This document shows positions 38,765-46,309 of a DNA stretch of 64,000 nt, piece after piece; position 1 is the first letter of the stretch; the number at the start of each line of letters is the position of its first letter. The notes below the pieces were generated by a model that saw nothing but the letters and a program-made list of their open reading frames with translations, searched no databases and was not told the DNA's origin. Location of the stretch: positions 248,001-312,000 of the forward strand of contig CAIFER010000001.1 of the NCBI GenBank assembly GCA_903789525.1. The letters run 5' to 3'. The position numbers and the translations under genes were made by a program. The DNA comes from an uncultured Aeriscardovia sp. (GTDB lineage Bacteria; Actinomycetota; Actinomycetes; Actinomycetales; Bifidobacteriaceae).

Positions 38765-39073
38765 TCAGGCAGCTGCTTTTACAGAGCGCTTCTTCGCGTC
38801 AGCGATCGCTCTCTTAACTGCGATCATATCGTCTCCGTCATCGTCCCAACCTTCGCTCTTGCCGACGTCATAGGCAAGTTGAGCGTCCACGAGCTTGACG
38901 GGGAGATCATAGCGGTTCATTGCACAGACACCTTTAACGACGGCCAAGAAGATTTCACCTGTGTCGGCAAATAACTGGACTTCTTCAGCATCCTCCTGAT
39001 GCCCAGTTTCCTGGAGGATATCAACACAATCATCAACTGCGATATCGAAAACGTCACGCGTTTGTTGTGTCAT
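38765..39073 (-). CDS. Small acidic protein, candidate immunity protein for the adjacent toxin-like ORF
   Basis: This 102-residue acidic protein (many Asp and Glu, with EGWDDDGDDM near the C-terminus) resembles no family I can name. Its ATG overlaps the stop of the upstream ORF by 4 nt (ATGA), and an AAGGAGG ribosome site lies inside that ORF, so the two are made together. Acidic proteins encoded directly after nuclease toxin domains are usually their immunity proteins; here that is inferred from position and charge. It starts about 75 nt beyond the last CRISPR repeat. Confidence 0.6.
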   Translation of the reverse strand: MTQQTRDVFDIAVDDCVDILQETGHQEDAEEVQLFADTGEIFLAVVKGVCAMNRYDLPVKLVDAQLAYDVGKSEGWDDDGDDMIAVKRAIADAKKRSVKAAA

Positions 39074-39546
39074 TCCATCCTCCTTCGAACATTAGGTGTG
39101 ATCGTTGTGATACGGATTTTACCTTTCCGCATCCCTGTCGAAACGTACAAGTGGAATCCATTATATTCCCCGAAATAGGTCCCATTTTTTGTTGGCTTGA
39201 CTGTTTCGAGGACGTGCTTCGCTGCTGCGATGATGTCGTTTTTGTCCCAGACGACGGGAAATTCGCTTCGGTCGGCGATCCAGCCGTAGCCGCTCATGTG
39301 ACCGCCCGTGTAACGGATTCCAGGCTTGCCACCGTGCCCTTGACCCCGGATTTTCTTTTCAGAGCCGTAGAGAATGTAATTCAGTTCCTTCACTCGCAAA
39401 ACGGGTAGTCGTTCGGCCAGTCGTTGGGAACCGTGGTTGGTGCCTCGGGCGGCATCTTTCACCTCCGATCGGATGAGGCGATGTATCTCTGTGCGAGGAA
39501 AGACCTGTAATTCTGCCAGCCGCCGAGTCGCAGGTCGGTGTTCCAC
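39070..39546 (-). CDS. Polymorphic-toxin C-terminal domain fragment, EndoU-like
   Basis: The frame covers up to 158 codons. The C-terminal 100 residues (YILYGSEKK, GGKPGIRYTGGHMSGYG, EFPVVWDKNDIIAAAKHV, then KIRITTITPNVRR) resemble bacterial EndoU-type RNase domains that end secreted polymorphic toxins. No signal peptide or delivery domain is present. The frame's only upstream start is a GTG (39544-39546) inside an orphan CRISPR repeat, so the real start is unclear and the gene is probably a truncated, orphan cassette. It is followed with a 4-nt overlap by a small acidic candidate immunity gene. Family assignment needs a profile search. Confidence 0.55.
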   Translation of the reverse strand: MEHRPATRRLAELQVFPRTEIHRLIRSEVKDAARGTNHGSQRLAERLPVLRVKELNYILYGSEKKIRGQGHGGKPGIRYTGGHMSGYGWIADRSEFPVVWDKNDIIAAAKHVLETVKPTKNGTYFGEYNGFHLYVSTGMRKGKIRITTITPNVRRRME

Positions 39547-39565
39547 GCATAGGCGGGGATGATCT
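39538..39565 (+). repeat. Orphan CRISPR repeat 850 bp beyond the array
   Basis: The 28 nt match the array repeat at 26 positions; C8 is A and the last C is T. It has the CATAGG loop of the main array, not the CACAGG loop of the nearest units. No second repeat lies 61 nt to either side. It sits exactly between the two toxin-like frames. It is a relic of recombination or of a longer ancestral array. Confidence 0.92.
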
Positions 39566-39946
39566 GCGAATCAACGGTTCGTCTGGATCCCGAAGGACGA
39601 GAAGACATTGAAACCGACAAACGACTTCTACTGGGGTAACAAGAATCTTGAAGTCGAGATGAAAGCTGTTGCCACGCCAAGATTCGGGTACATTTTCCGC
39701 AGTATTAGTAGGGCTGTGAAGAGCGCACAAAAGCATGGAGTGCCAAAAGACTCGTTTGTTGTCGACTTGACCGGCGTATCGAAGAGACAGGTTGGTAAGC
39801 TAGCCTACCAACTTTCTGGTTACAATCGTGATCATCCTGATGCGACGATCAAGCATCTGTTCATCGGCTCAAACGGTGGAATCGAAAGAGCAGGGCAAGA
39901 AGAAAAAACAATCCCTAAAGGAATGTACGAAATCCACCTGATATAA
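39563..39946 (+). pseudogene. CdiA-C-like nuclease toxin domain fragment
   Basis: An open frame runs from the end of the orphan repeat to the TAA at 39944-39946; the first usable start is a TTG at 39608. The predicted sequence (RFVWIPKDEK, DFYWGNKNLEVEMKAV, then IFRSISRAVKSAQ, SFVVDLTG) has the look of PD-(D/E)xK-type C-terminal domains of contact-dependent toxins, with E-x-E-M-K as a candidate active-site strand. Coding-like sequence begins directly after the repeat with no start or ribosome site, so the N-terminus has been lost. No immunity gene follows. I treat it as a remnant. Confidence 0.5.
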
Positions 39947-39948
39947 AA

Positions 39949-40024
39949 AGAACAGCGAGATCGGTGGTTCCGCGCTTTATCGTGGCTGTTATTTCAAGCC
40001 GCACGGGGTCGCTCTCGCTGTTCT
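39949..40024 (+). terminator. Long-loop inverted repeat, possible bidirectional terminator
   Basis: AGAACAGCGAGA (39949-39960) is perfectly complementary to TCTCGCTGTTCT (40013-40024). An A run precedes and TCTTTT follows. The 52-nt loop is GC-rich and may fold further. It starts right after the toxin fragment's stop. A terminator is the simplest reading; a structured RNA is possible. Confidence 0.5.
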
Positions 40025-40046
40025 CTTTTCATACTATCACATTTTT

Positions 40047-40115
40047 GGCGGTCTGCCGGAGTGGTCGAACGGGCCCGACTGTGACTACGCGTTCCTGCGC
40101 AGGGATGATCCCGCC
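40047..40115 (+). other. tRNA-Tyr-like 5' half joined to a CRISPR-repeat-like remnant
   Basis: From 40047 the sequence GGCGGTCTGCCGGAGTGG, then GAACGGGCCCGACTGTGA, resembles the 5' half of a bacterial tRNA-Tyr (acceptor strand, D arm, CTGTxA anticodon loop), but the anticodon 3' stem does not pair. At 40089-40111 it continues GCGTTCCTGCGCAGGGATGATCC, which resembles the array repeat with an internal deletion. GGCGG at 40047 and CCGCC at 40111 can close a stem around the 69-nt whole. A TACTAT -10-like hexamer lies 10 nt upstream (40032-40037). No complete tRNA can be drawn. Confidence 0.4.
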
Positions 40116-40485
40116 TGACAATTTGGAGACCAGCTGCCACGGGAACTTTTATCCGAACACGTGTTAAGTCGTTCTTTCACTTATGTGCATAACCCTGAGG
40201 CAAATGACATATGAGAGAGTTGAGTGATGAGTAATCGTTGGACAATTCGGCTTCGCGAGGCTAACTATTTGCTACGAGGGCGCTGGCAATACGGTTAGCT
40301 GACACGATTATCTGAGAGCTGCCAAGACCGGCTATAGGCCCGGCTCAGTAATGACCTATGAGTTTAACCTATGACCTTTGCCTATAGATCATCCGATCCC
40401 CGACAGCTCTTTTGACTTTGAAATCACTCGAGAACTGTGAACCACTCGATACTTGTCATGGGCTGCATAACAGTAGATAACAGAG
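40116..40485. other. Intergenic stretch without a supported gene
   Basis: No frame with a ribosome site or family resemblance was found here. A small direct repeat (CCTATGA, CCTATGA, CCTATAGA) lies around 40349-40390 near the xylB 3' end. The sequence is probably decayed DNA between the CRISPR debris and xylB. Confidence 0.5.
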
Positions 40486-41958
40486 TTACCCGCGATGGCG
40501 ATCGTACTGTTCGTAGACGCGCTGACCCGTCGCAATCTCATCAGCAGTTGCAGAGTACGTTTCATCGATGCTGATCGGCCACGCCGGTGGTTCATCTTTC
40601 CCGGACAGCACCCATGCTGCCTGACGCGCCGCACCGATTGCCACGTATTCGTCGGTGTGAGGTACGTCGATTGACATTCCCCAGATTGATGGTCCAAGTC
40701 GACGCACGGCAGGGGATTTTGCTCCGCCGCCGATCAGAAGCAAACGGTGAATAGGGACACCGAGTCGACGCAAGTCCTCCAGGCAATCGCGCTGCGAGCA
40801 GAGGAGAGCCTCGACAAAAGCGCGGGCACAATTCTCGCGCGTCGTGTTTTCCAGCGTCATTCCTTCCAATCGAGCGCTCGCGGTCGGCCTGTTCGGTGTT
40901 CGCTCTCCATCAAAGAATGGGATGAGCGTGATCCCGTGTGCGCCGGGAACGGATTTGAACGCGAGATCAGCGAATTCGTCATAAGAAGTGCCGAGAAGAT
41001 GGCAGCCAGCATCGATAATGCGTGATGCGTTGATCGTGCATGCGAGAGGAATGAAGTGACCGGTTAGGTCGGCAAACCCGTTGATAGCTCCTGTCTCGTC
41101 GTATGCCTCAGATTGGCTGATTGCAGCAGCAACACCCGAGGTCCCCAAAGAAATGGAGACGTCACCAGGCTTCATTGACAGTCCGAAGCTTGCTGTCGCA
41201 TTATCTCCGCCACCTGGGCCGAGAATGCATCCGCCTTCGATAGCTGATCCTGCAATATGTGGGTCGGCTTTTTCGCACGTCTCACGTGCAGAGAGCACGC
41301 GCGGCAAAATGATCGCGTTCGCATCATTCGTTGAGCCGAGGGCGAGTTGCAGGCAGTCGCGATCGTATTGATTCGTCACTGGATTGAAATAACCGGTGCC
41401 GGATGCGTCAGAACGGTCAGTGTACAGATGAGACAGCGCTTTCTTGCCTTCTTCAGCGCTCTTGCAGGGGCCATAGCCGGCGATGCGCCATGTCAGCCAA
41501 TCATGCGGCAGGCAGATAGCGGCAATCTTTCGAGCATTATCAGGCTCATTTTCAGCGACCCACGCCACCTTGGTGATAGTGATGGATGCAATGAGAGGCG
41601 TGCCGACGCGGTGAATCCACTCGTGAAGACCGAGCCGTTTCGTGAGCTCCTGCGCCTGTGGAGCAGATCGCTCGTCATTCCACAGGAGAGCGTCGCGGAT
41701 CACCCGGCCGTGATCGTCAAGGAGAACCATGCCGTGCTGCTGTCCGCCAACAGACAGTGCCGCAACGTCATCGAGTTCACCGGCTTTCTGAGCAGCAGTG
41801 CAAAATGCGGTCCACCATGCATCCGGATTGACATGAGTGCCATCTGGGTGTGTTGCCGTGCCGAGCCGGACTTGACGCCCCGTTGCAGCATCTGTGACTC
41901 GAACTTTGCACGATTGCGTTGAAGTATCAACTCCCGCAACAAGAACAGGCTGTGCCAT
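40486..41958 (-). CDS. xylB: Xylulokinase
   Basis: XylB phosphorylates D-xylulose to xylulose-5-phosphate, the substrate of the phosphoketolase in the bifid shunt. The 490-residue FGGY-family kinase begins VAGVDTSTQSCKVRVTDA, contains LSVGGQQHGMVLLD (the xylulokinase signature with its catalytic Asp region), LLWNDERSAPQA, SISLGTSGVAAAI and LLLIGGGAKSPAVRRLG. A GGAGACGATTC ribosome site precedes the ATG. It is divergent from the ROK regulator. xylA lies 19 kb away, beyond the CRISPR-Cas locus. Confidence 0.94.
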   Translation of the reverse strand: MAQPVLVAGVDTSTQSCKVRVTDAATGRQVRLGTATHPDGTHVNPDAWWTAFCTAAQKAGELDDVAALSVGGQQHGMVLLDDHGRVIRDALLWNDERSAPQAQELTKRLGLHEWIHRVGTPLIASITITKVAWVAENEPDNARKIAAICLPHDWLTWRIAGYGPCKSAEEGKKALSHLYTDRSDASGTGYFNPVTNQYDRDCLQLALGSTNDANAIILPRVLSARETCEKADPHIAGSAIEGGCILGPGGGDNATASFGLSMKPGDVSISLGTSGVAAAISQSEAYDETGAINGFADLTGHFIPLACTINASRIIDAGCHLLGTSYDEFADLAFKSVPGAHGITLIPFFDGERTPNRPTASARLEGMTLENTTRENCARAFVEALLCSQRDCLEDLRRLGVPIHRLLLIGGGAKSPAVRRLGPSIWGMSIDVPHTDEYVAIGAARQAAWVLSGKDEPPAWPISIDETYSATADEIATGQRVYEQYDRHRG

Positions 41959-42022
41959 GAATCGTCTCCTTTGACTTGCGACTGTTTCTGACTGTGTCGA
42001 CTGTGCCGTGACAGCGACTTTG

Positions 42023-42034
42023 TTATTTAAATAA
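42023..42034. promoter_or_regulatory. Candidate operator between xylB and the ROK regulator
   Basis: TTATTTAAATAA is a perfect 12-bp palindrome in the divergent promoter region. Its core TATTTAA recurs in front of xylA at 19966. A shared site would fit control of both xyl genes by the ROK protein. The sequence is AT-rich, so chance is possible. Confidence 0.4.
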
Positions 42035-42163
42035 ATTATGTTGAGAGTGTCCGGTAAGATTTCAGGAGGAAATCGCGTACACCGCTGATTTCATGATAAT
42101 TAATTGGACTTACTAATGGAAGAACGTTGGCGTTGCTTCACGCCGACGGAAATGAGGATGACC

Positions 42164-43408
42164 ATGTCACGTCTCACCAAAATTAATCAGGAGAATTTAC
42201 GGGAGCATAATCTTTCGGTCGTCCTCAAAACACTTCTCGCGTCCCGCACTCCGCTCAGTCGTGCTCAGCTTGCTGCGTCGACGGGACTGACGAAAGCGGC
42301 GATGTCACTCCTGTCGAACATCTTGATCAATTCTGGTGTTGTCCGTCAGCTGGAGCCTGCGCCGACTTCAGGGTACGGAAGACCAGCCACGCCGTTGGGG
42401 TTGATGGCAGATAAGTGGGTTGGTATCGGCTTGCAAATCAACACAGATGGATTCGGTTTTGCAGTCGTCGATATCACCGGGCACATTCTGCAGACGGAGT
42501 GGAATTCGCGCAGCATGGTGGGTACCAATCCAGCGGATATCTTTGCCGAGTTGGGAGCAATGGTGCTGCCAACTGTCGCTTCGCTGAAAAAGTCCGGACA
42601 TGTTATTTGCGGATCTGGTCTTGCGCTCCCGGGGCTCGTGCGTGGTGGCAGTGTTCTGTTATCCGCGCGCAATCTCGGGTGGGGGCACCTGAACCTCGCT
42701 GATTTTGATGTCGTTCGTCGTCTGAGACCGCGGGGAGGCAATGAAGCAGATTTTGCCGCGATTGCGCAGATTCCAGGCTATGCATCATCATGTCAGAGCA
42801 TGCCAAATGTGTTGAAGCCGTCCGACTCGTTTATTTACCTGTCGAGCGATGTTGGCATTGGTGGAGCAATTGTTGCTGATGGGCAGTTGACACGCGGTTT
42901 GCATGGTTATGGTGGAGAAATCGGTCATCTGTCCGTAAGTATGACAGGACCTGTTTGCGTGTGTGGACGGCGTGGATGTTTGGAAACGTATGCTGGTCGG
43001 CGTGCACTCGTCGAGAATGCGGGGATTGCGTCGCACCACCAGTCTGCGAGTAAGGAAAATGCTCACCGTCTCGTCGGCGCGTGGAAGGCAGGGGAGAGCA
43101 AGGCACGTCATGCAGTCGATCTGGGAAAGCGCGCACTTGCCTCTGCACTGACTTCGGTTGTCAATACGTGTGATATCGATACGATCGTTCTCGGCGGTTT
43201 CTGGACCCAGTTTGACGATCAGGTACTCACGTCTGTGCAGACGATGATCCAAAAATCTGTGATCGCCGACCCTGAGTGCACAATCACAGTGCTGACATCA
43301 CCGGTGTCCAACCATGCGGCACTCGTTGGGGCAGCCGATGTCGGTTTGCGTGTCTTTATCGACCACCCTAGCGAGTTCTTGCATCTCGGTTCGGTCAGTG
43401 AGAAGTGA
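42164..43408 (+). CDS. xylR: ROK-family transcriptional regulator, probable xylose repressor
   Basis: This 414-residue protein has an N-terminal winged helix (LSRAQLAASTGLTKAAMSLLSNILINSGVV) and a ROK sugar-binding domain with GEIGHLSV and the zinc motif CVCGRRGCLETY. Xylose-responsive repressors of this type (XylR) are common next to xylB. ATG 42164 is chosen because GAGG lies 6 nt upstream; ATGs at 42152 and 42158 and a TTG at 42104 are in frame. The 3' end overlaps the convergent Nudix gene by 14 nt. Ligand and operators are inferred from context. Confidence 0.85.
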   Translation: MSRLTKINQENLREHNLSVVLKTLLASRTPLSRAQLAASTGLTKAAMSLLSNILINSGVVRQLEPAPTSGYGRPATPLGLMADKWVGIGLQINTDGFGFAVVDITGHILQTEWNSRSMVGTNPADIFAELGAMVLPTVASLKKSGHVICGSGLALPGLVRGGSVLLSARNLGWGHLNLADFDVVRRLRPRGGNEADFAAIAQIPGYASSCQSMPNVLKPSDSFIYLSSDVGIGGAIVADGQLTRGLHGYGGEIGHLSVSMTGPVCVCGRRGCLETYAGRRALVENAGIASHHQSASKENAHRLVGAWKAGESKARHAVDLGKRALASALTSVVNTCDIDTIVLGGFWTQFDDQVLTSVQTMIQKSVIADPECTITVLTSPVSNHAALVGAADVGLRVFIDHPSEFLHLGSVSEK

Positions 43409-43925
43409 TGTTCTCCTGGCCGTGTGTCACGAACAAGGCTGCCGCGGATCCTTGCTGTTTCCATTGACGGTACAGGGCAAGACGCTGAACCGTTGAGGTG
43501 GCGAGATTGGATGGCAGATTGTTGGGATCAAACCATCCCGAATCAGTGTTTTCGTGATCAGGAGTACCCGGCTGTTTGAGACCTTCAGTATGGCTGACAG
43601 GTGTGCACAGGAATTCATGATCCATGTACTGCGCTTGATCGCCATTCGCGTATGTGAGCATACGGTCAGAAGACGTGACGGCGATGAGCGAAGTTGCTTT
43701 CACCGTGATCCCAGTCTCTTCTTTCACCTCTCGGCATGCTGTATCCGCAGGTTGCTCAGTTGGTTCGATGATTCCGTAGACGAGCGCCCACTGTGCTGTG
43801 TCCGCCCGACGAGCGAGCAAAAGCTTTCCATCTGAGCGGACGACAACTGCAGTAATTCCCATCAGCCAGAGCGGTGCGTGACCGATATGGCGGCGAAGTT
43901 CAAGGATGAATGACGGAGTGGTCAT
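43395..43925 (-). CDS. Nudix hydrolase
   Basis: A 176-residue Nudix-fold pyrophosphohydrolase. The Nudix box is exact: G-x5-E-x7-R-E-V-x-E-E-x-G-I in GIIEPTEQPADTACREVKEET. It begins with FILELRRHIGHAPLWLMGITAVVVRSDGKLLLARR, a form seen in actinobacterial housekeeping Nudix enzymes of unknown substrate. The ATG at 43925 shares a base with the stop of pepP upstream, and a GGAGAAGAAG site lies inside pepP, so translation is coupled. An upstream extension of 15 codons lies within pepP and is rejected. Confidence 0.9.
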   Translation of the reverse strand: MTTPSFILELRRHIGHAPLWLMGITAVVVRSDGKLLLARRADTAQWALVYGIIEPTEQPADTACREVKEETGITVKATSLIAVTSSDRMLTYANGDQAQYMDHEFLCTPVSHTEGLKQPGTPDHENTDSGWFDPNNLPSNLATSTVQRLALYRQWKQQGSAAALFVTHGQENITSH

Positions 43926-45499
43926 TACAGAACTTCTTCTCCCGCGTGTGCGCGCTGCTCCTGGACCCACTTTTCCACGTCATCTGGTGCGCTTGGAATG
44001 ATATCCTTCGACATCCACCGTGCGCCATCTTTCGTGACGAGGACATCATCCTCAATACGGATGCCGATTCCGCGGAACTCCGGTGGAACGAGTTCATCGT
44101 TGGCACGGAAGTACAGTCCTGGCTCGATTGTGAAGACCATGCCCGGTGCGAACTTTCCGCCTTGATAGCGACTGAAGCGTGCCTCGGCGCAATCATGTAC
44201 ATCGATACCGAGATGATGCGAGCAACCGCAGGCGTGCCAACGGCGATGATACTGGCCTTCTGGCCGCAACGATTCCTCTACAGAAACTGGGAGAACACCC
44301 CAGTCGTGCAAGTCAGTTGCGAGTGAGCGCATCACCGCATGATGAATATCGGAATACGTGTTGCCGAGCTGGACGGCTTCAAATCCGGCAAGCTGAGCCT
44401 TGTACACAGCGGTGTACAGCATGCGCTGCGTCTTCGTCCAGTGTCCATTGACTGGGAATGTGCGGGTGATATCGGCCGAATACAGGCCGAGCGATTCTGC
44501 GCCGGCATCGGAGAGCAGCACGTCGTTTGCACCGATGGTGTGAGTGTTGCGCATCCAGTGCAGCGTCGGAGCATCATCACCGGATGCCACGATCGTGTCA
44601 TAGCCCAACGCATTACCCTCGTAACGGCACACCATGTTGAAGGCGCCTTCGAGAATGCGTTCACCACGCGGCTTACCGATAGCAGTATCGAGATGGCGAA
44701 GCATGTTGTCGAATCCACGTCGAGTCGTCTCAATGGCAGTGCGGATCTGCTTGACCTCGTACTCATCCTTGTACATGCGCGCTTCAGCGGCAAACTGGTG
44801 GAGCTCATCGTCGGATTGTTCGTTGGCGATATGGTTCGTGAAGCCGTTGAACTCGCGGATATTCTCCACCATACGAGTCAGGCGCGGATCAGCTTCCTTA
44901 ATGATGCGCAGCTTGACGCCACCTGGCTCAGAAGACACGTGCGTGCTCAGAAGCTGTGTCAGTTCGCTGATGGGACGTGTCTCGAGGCCGGTCATCGTGT
45001 GGAATTCTTTCAGACCCGGGCGAGCGCCAACCCAATATTCGCCGTAATGTGCTGAGCGGAAGAATTCAGGTGTATGCCAGTCATCACGCGGATGAAGGAA
45101 GAGAAGTGGCGTGTGACCTGTTCCTGACGCTGACGGTTCCAAAACGAGGACGGCACCTTGTTCGTAATCTTCGCCGAGACCGGTGTAATACGCGAAAGTT
45201 GTATCCGGACGATAGGCGTAATCGCAGTCATTGTTACGGACTTTTGCCATGCCCGCTGGAATAATGAGGCGTTCGCCAGGGAATGCCTCAGACAACTTCT
45301 TGAGTCGAGCAGGGATGTAATGGCTGGACTCGAGTGGGGAGACGTGCAGATCTTCTGGACCCCATCCCTGCGTCATAAAGTGGCGGAATGCTGGGGAGTT
45401 CGGGCGCAGTGAGCGAGCATTGACGCGCTCAGCGATCGGCGTCTTGTCCATATCCTGAGCATTGTGAGCAGCGCGTGCCTGCGATGAGCTATCTGCCAT
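43925..45499 (-). CDS. pepP: Xaa-Pro aminopeptidase (M24B)
   Basis: This 524-residue enzyme removes N-terminal residues preceding proline. The creatinase-fold metal site is intact: SDAGAESLGLYSADITRTFPVNG supplies two Asp, HHLGIDVHD the His, FTIEPGLYF and IRIEDDVLV the two Glu. The N-terminal domain (RERLIIPAG-like GERLIIPAGMAKVRNND) is the aminopeptidase P N-domain. ATG 45499 follows GAAAGGATTCATC; the TTG 15 nt upstream would remove that site. It forms an operon with the Nudix gene. Confidence 0.94.
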   Translation of the reverse strand: MADSSSQARAAHNAQDMDKTPIAERVNARSLRPNSPAFRHFMTQGWGPEDLHVSPLESSHYIPARLKKLSEAFPGERLIIPAGMAKVRNNDCDYAYRPDTTFAYYTGLGEDYEQGAVLVLEPSASGTGHTPLLFLHPRDDWHTPEFFRSAHYGEYWVGARPGLKEFHTMTGLETRPISELTQLLSTHVSSEPGGVKLRIIKEADPRLTRMVENIREFNGFTNHIANEQSDDELHQFAAEARMYKDEYEVKQIRTAIETTRRGFDNMLRHLDTAIGKPRGERILEGAFNMVCRYEGNALGYDTIVASGDDAPTLHWMRNTHTIGANDVLLSDAGAESLGLYSADITRTFPVNGHWTKTQRMLYTAVYKAQLAGFEAVQLGNTYSDIHHAVMRSLATDLHDWGVLPVSVEESLRPEGQYHRRWHACGCSHHLGIDVHDCAEARFSRYQGGKFAPGMVFTIEPGLYFRANDELVPPEFRGIGIRIEDDVLVTKDGARWMSKDIIPSAPDDVEKWVQEQRAHAGEEVL

Positions 45500-45576
45500 G
45501 ATGAATCCTTTCAATTCTTTCCTAGATGGATTTTTCTGGGTTCCTGATGTTTATTGTCTTCTGTTTTACTGTCTCA

Positions 45577-46200
45577 TTATTTCGGATGCGATGCCGTCGA
45601 CGGCGTGTCCGTGAGGCTCACATCTCGGCGCATGAGCAGATCGCGCTGTGGGTCGGAGCCAACTTGGTACACATGGGATCCGACGATGTGGAATCCCTGC
45701 GATTCGTACAGCTTTTGCGCTGGAATATTGCCTTCCCATACGCCGAGCCACATGTGTGACTTGTGGAGGCGAATAGCTTCACGCTCGCTGAATTTCATGA
45801 GATCAGTGCCAAGACCGCGGTGCTTGAAGTCTGGAAGAATGTAGAGGCGTTCGACTTCGAGGCTGTCGGTCGTTTTCATGGATGGATCCGACTGAGCGTC
45901 GCCGACGTTGAGTTTGAGGTAGCCGGCAATTTTTCCGTCAGCGAGCAGGAACCAGAAGCGAGAATTCGGGTTGTGAATCTGCTCAGTGAGCGCGTCTGTG
46001 GCATAAGCGCTGGTGAGAAACGCTTTCATGTCGTTAGGTGCGGTGATTTGGCCAAACGTATCGGCAAACGTGACGCGGCTGATGTGCTGAAGAGTGCGGA
46101 CATCGTCAGGCTGATCGCTAACGGGCTGAAGACGAATCGACCCAGTAAAACGAGGATGTTTGCGTTCGCTTGGCACGTGAAGGTGACTGTCTGCTGCCAT
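45577..46200 (-). CDS. GNAT-family N-acetyltransferase
   Basis: This 207-residue protein carries the GNAT acetyl-CoA loop in VERLYILPDFKHRGLGTDLM and the C-terminal WEGNIPAQKLYESQGFHIVGSH typical of the fold. The early TFADTFGQITAPNDMKAFL resembles PaiA-type polyamine or protein acetyltransferases. A GGAGGATTCG site precedes the ATG. It is divergent from folC. The substrate is unknown; polyamine acetylation is a guess from resemblance. Confidence 0.88.
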   Translation of the reverse strand: MAADSHLHVPSERKHPRFTGSIRLQPVSDQPDDVRTLQHISRVTFADTFGQITAPNDMKAFLTSAYATDALTEQIHNPNSRFWFLLADGKIAGYLKLNVGDAQSDPSMKTTDSLEVERLYILPDFKHRGLGTDLMKFSEREAIRLHKSHMWLGVWEGNIPAQKLYESQGFHIVGSHVYQVGSDPQRDLLMRRDVSLTDTPSTASHPK

Positions 46201-46309
46201 CGAATCCTCCTTTTTCTCTCAGCAAGCGCTGCGTGGAGACAGTGCGGTAAAATCAATCAGTTCACAGGAAAGCCGCAAGGCATTCTCCGATAGTCCATGG
46301 GAGCAATTC

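Noticed and set aside
39566-39626. Possible second orphan repeat forming a mini-array with the repeat at 39538
   Set aside because: No repeat-like sequence is present 61 nt on either side, so it is a solitary repeat rather than a mini-array.
40047-40140. Functional tRNA-Tyr gene
   Set aside because: The anticodon 3' stem and T arm do not pair properly and the 3' acceptor strand is not complementary beyond five bases; at most it is a fragment.
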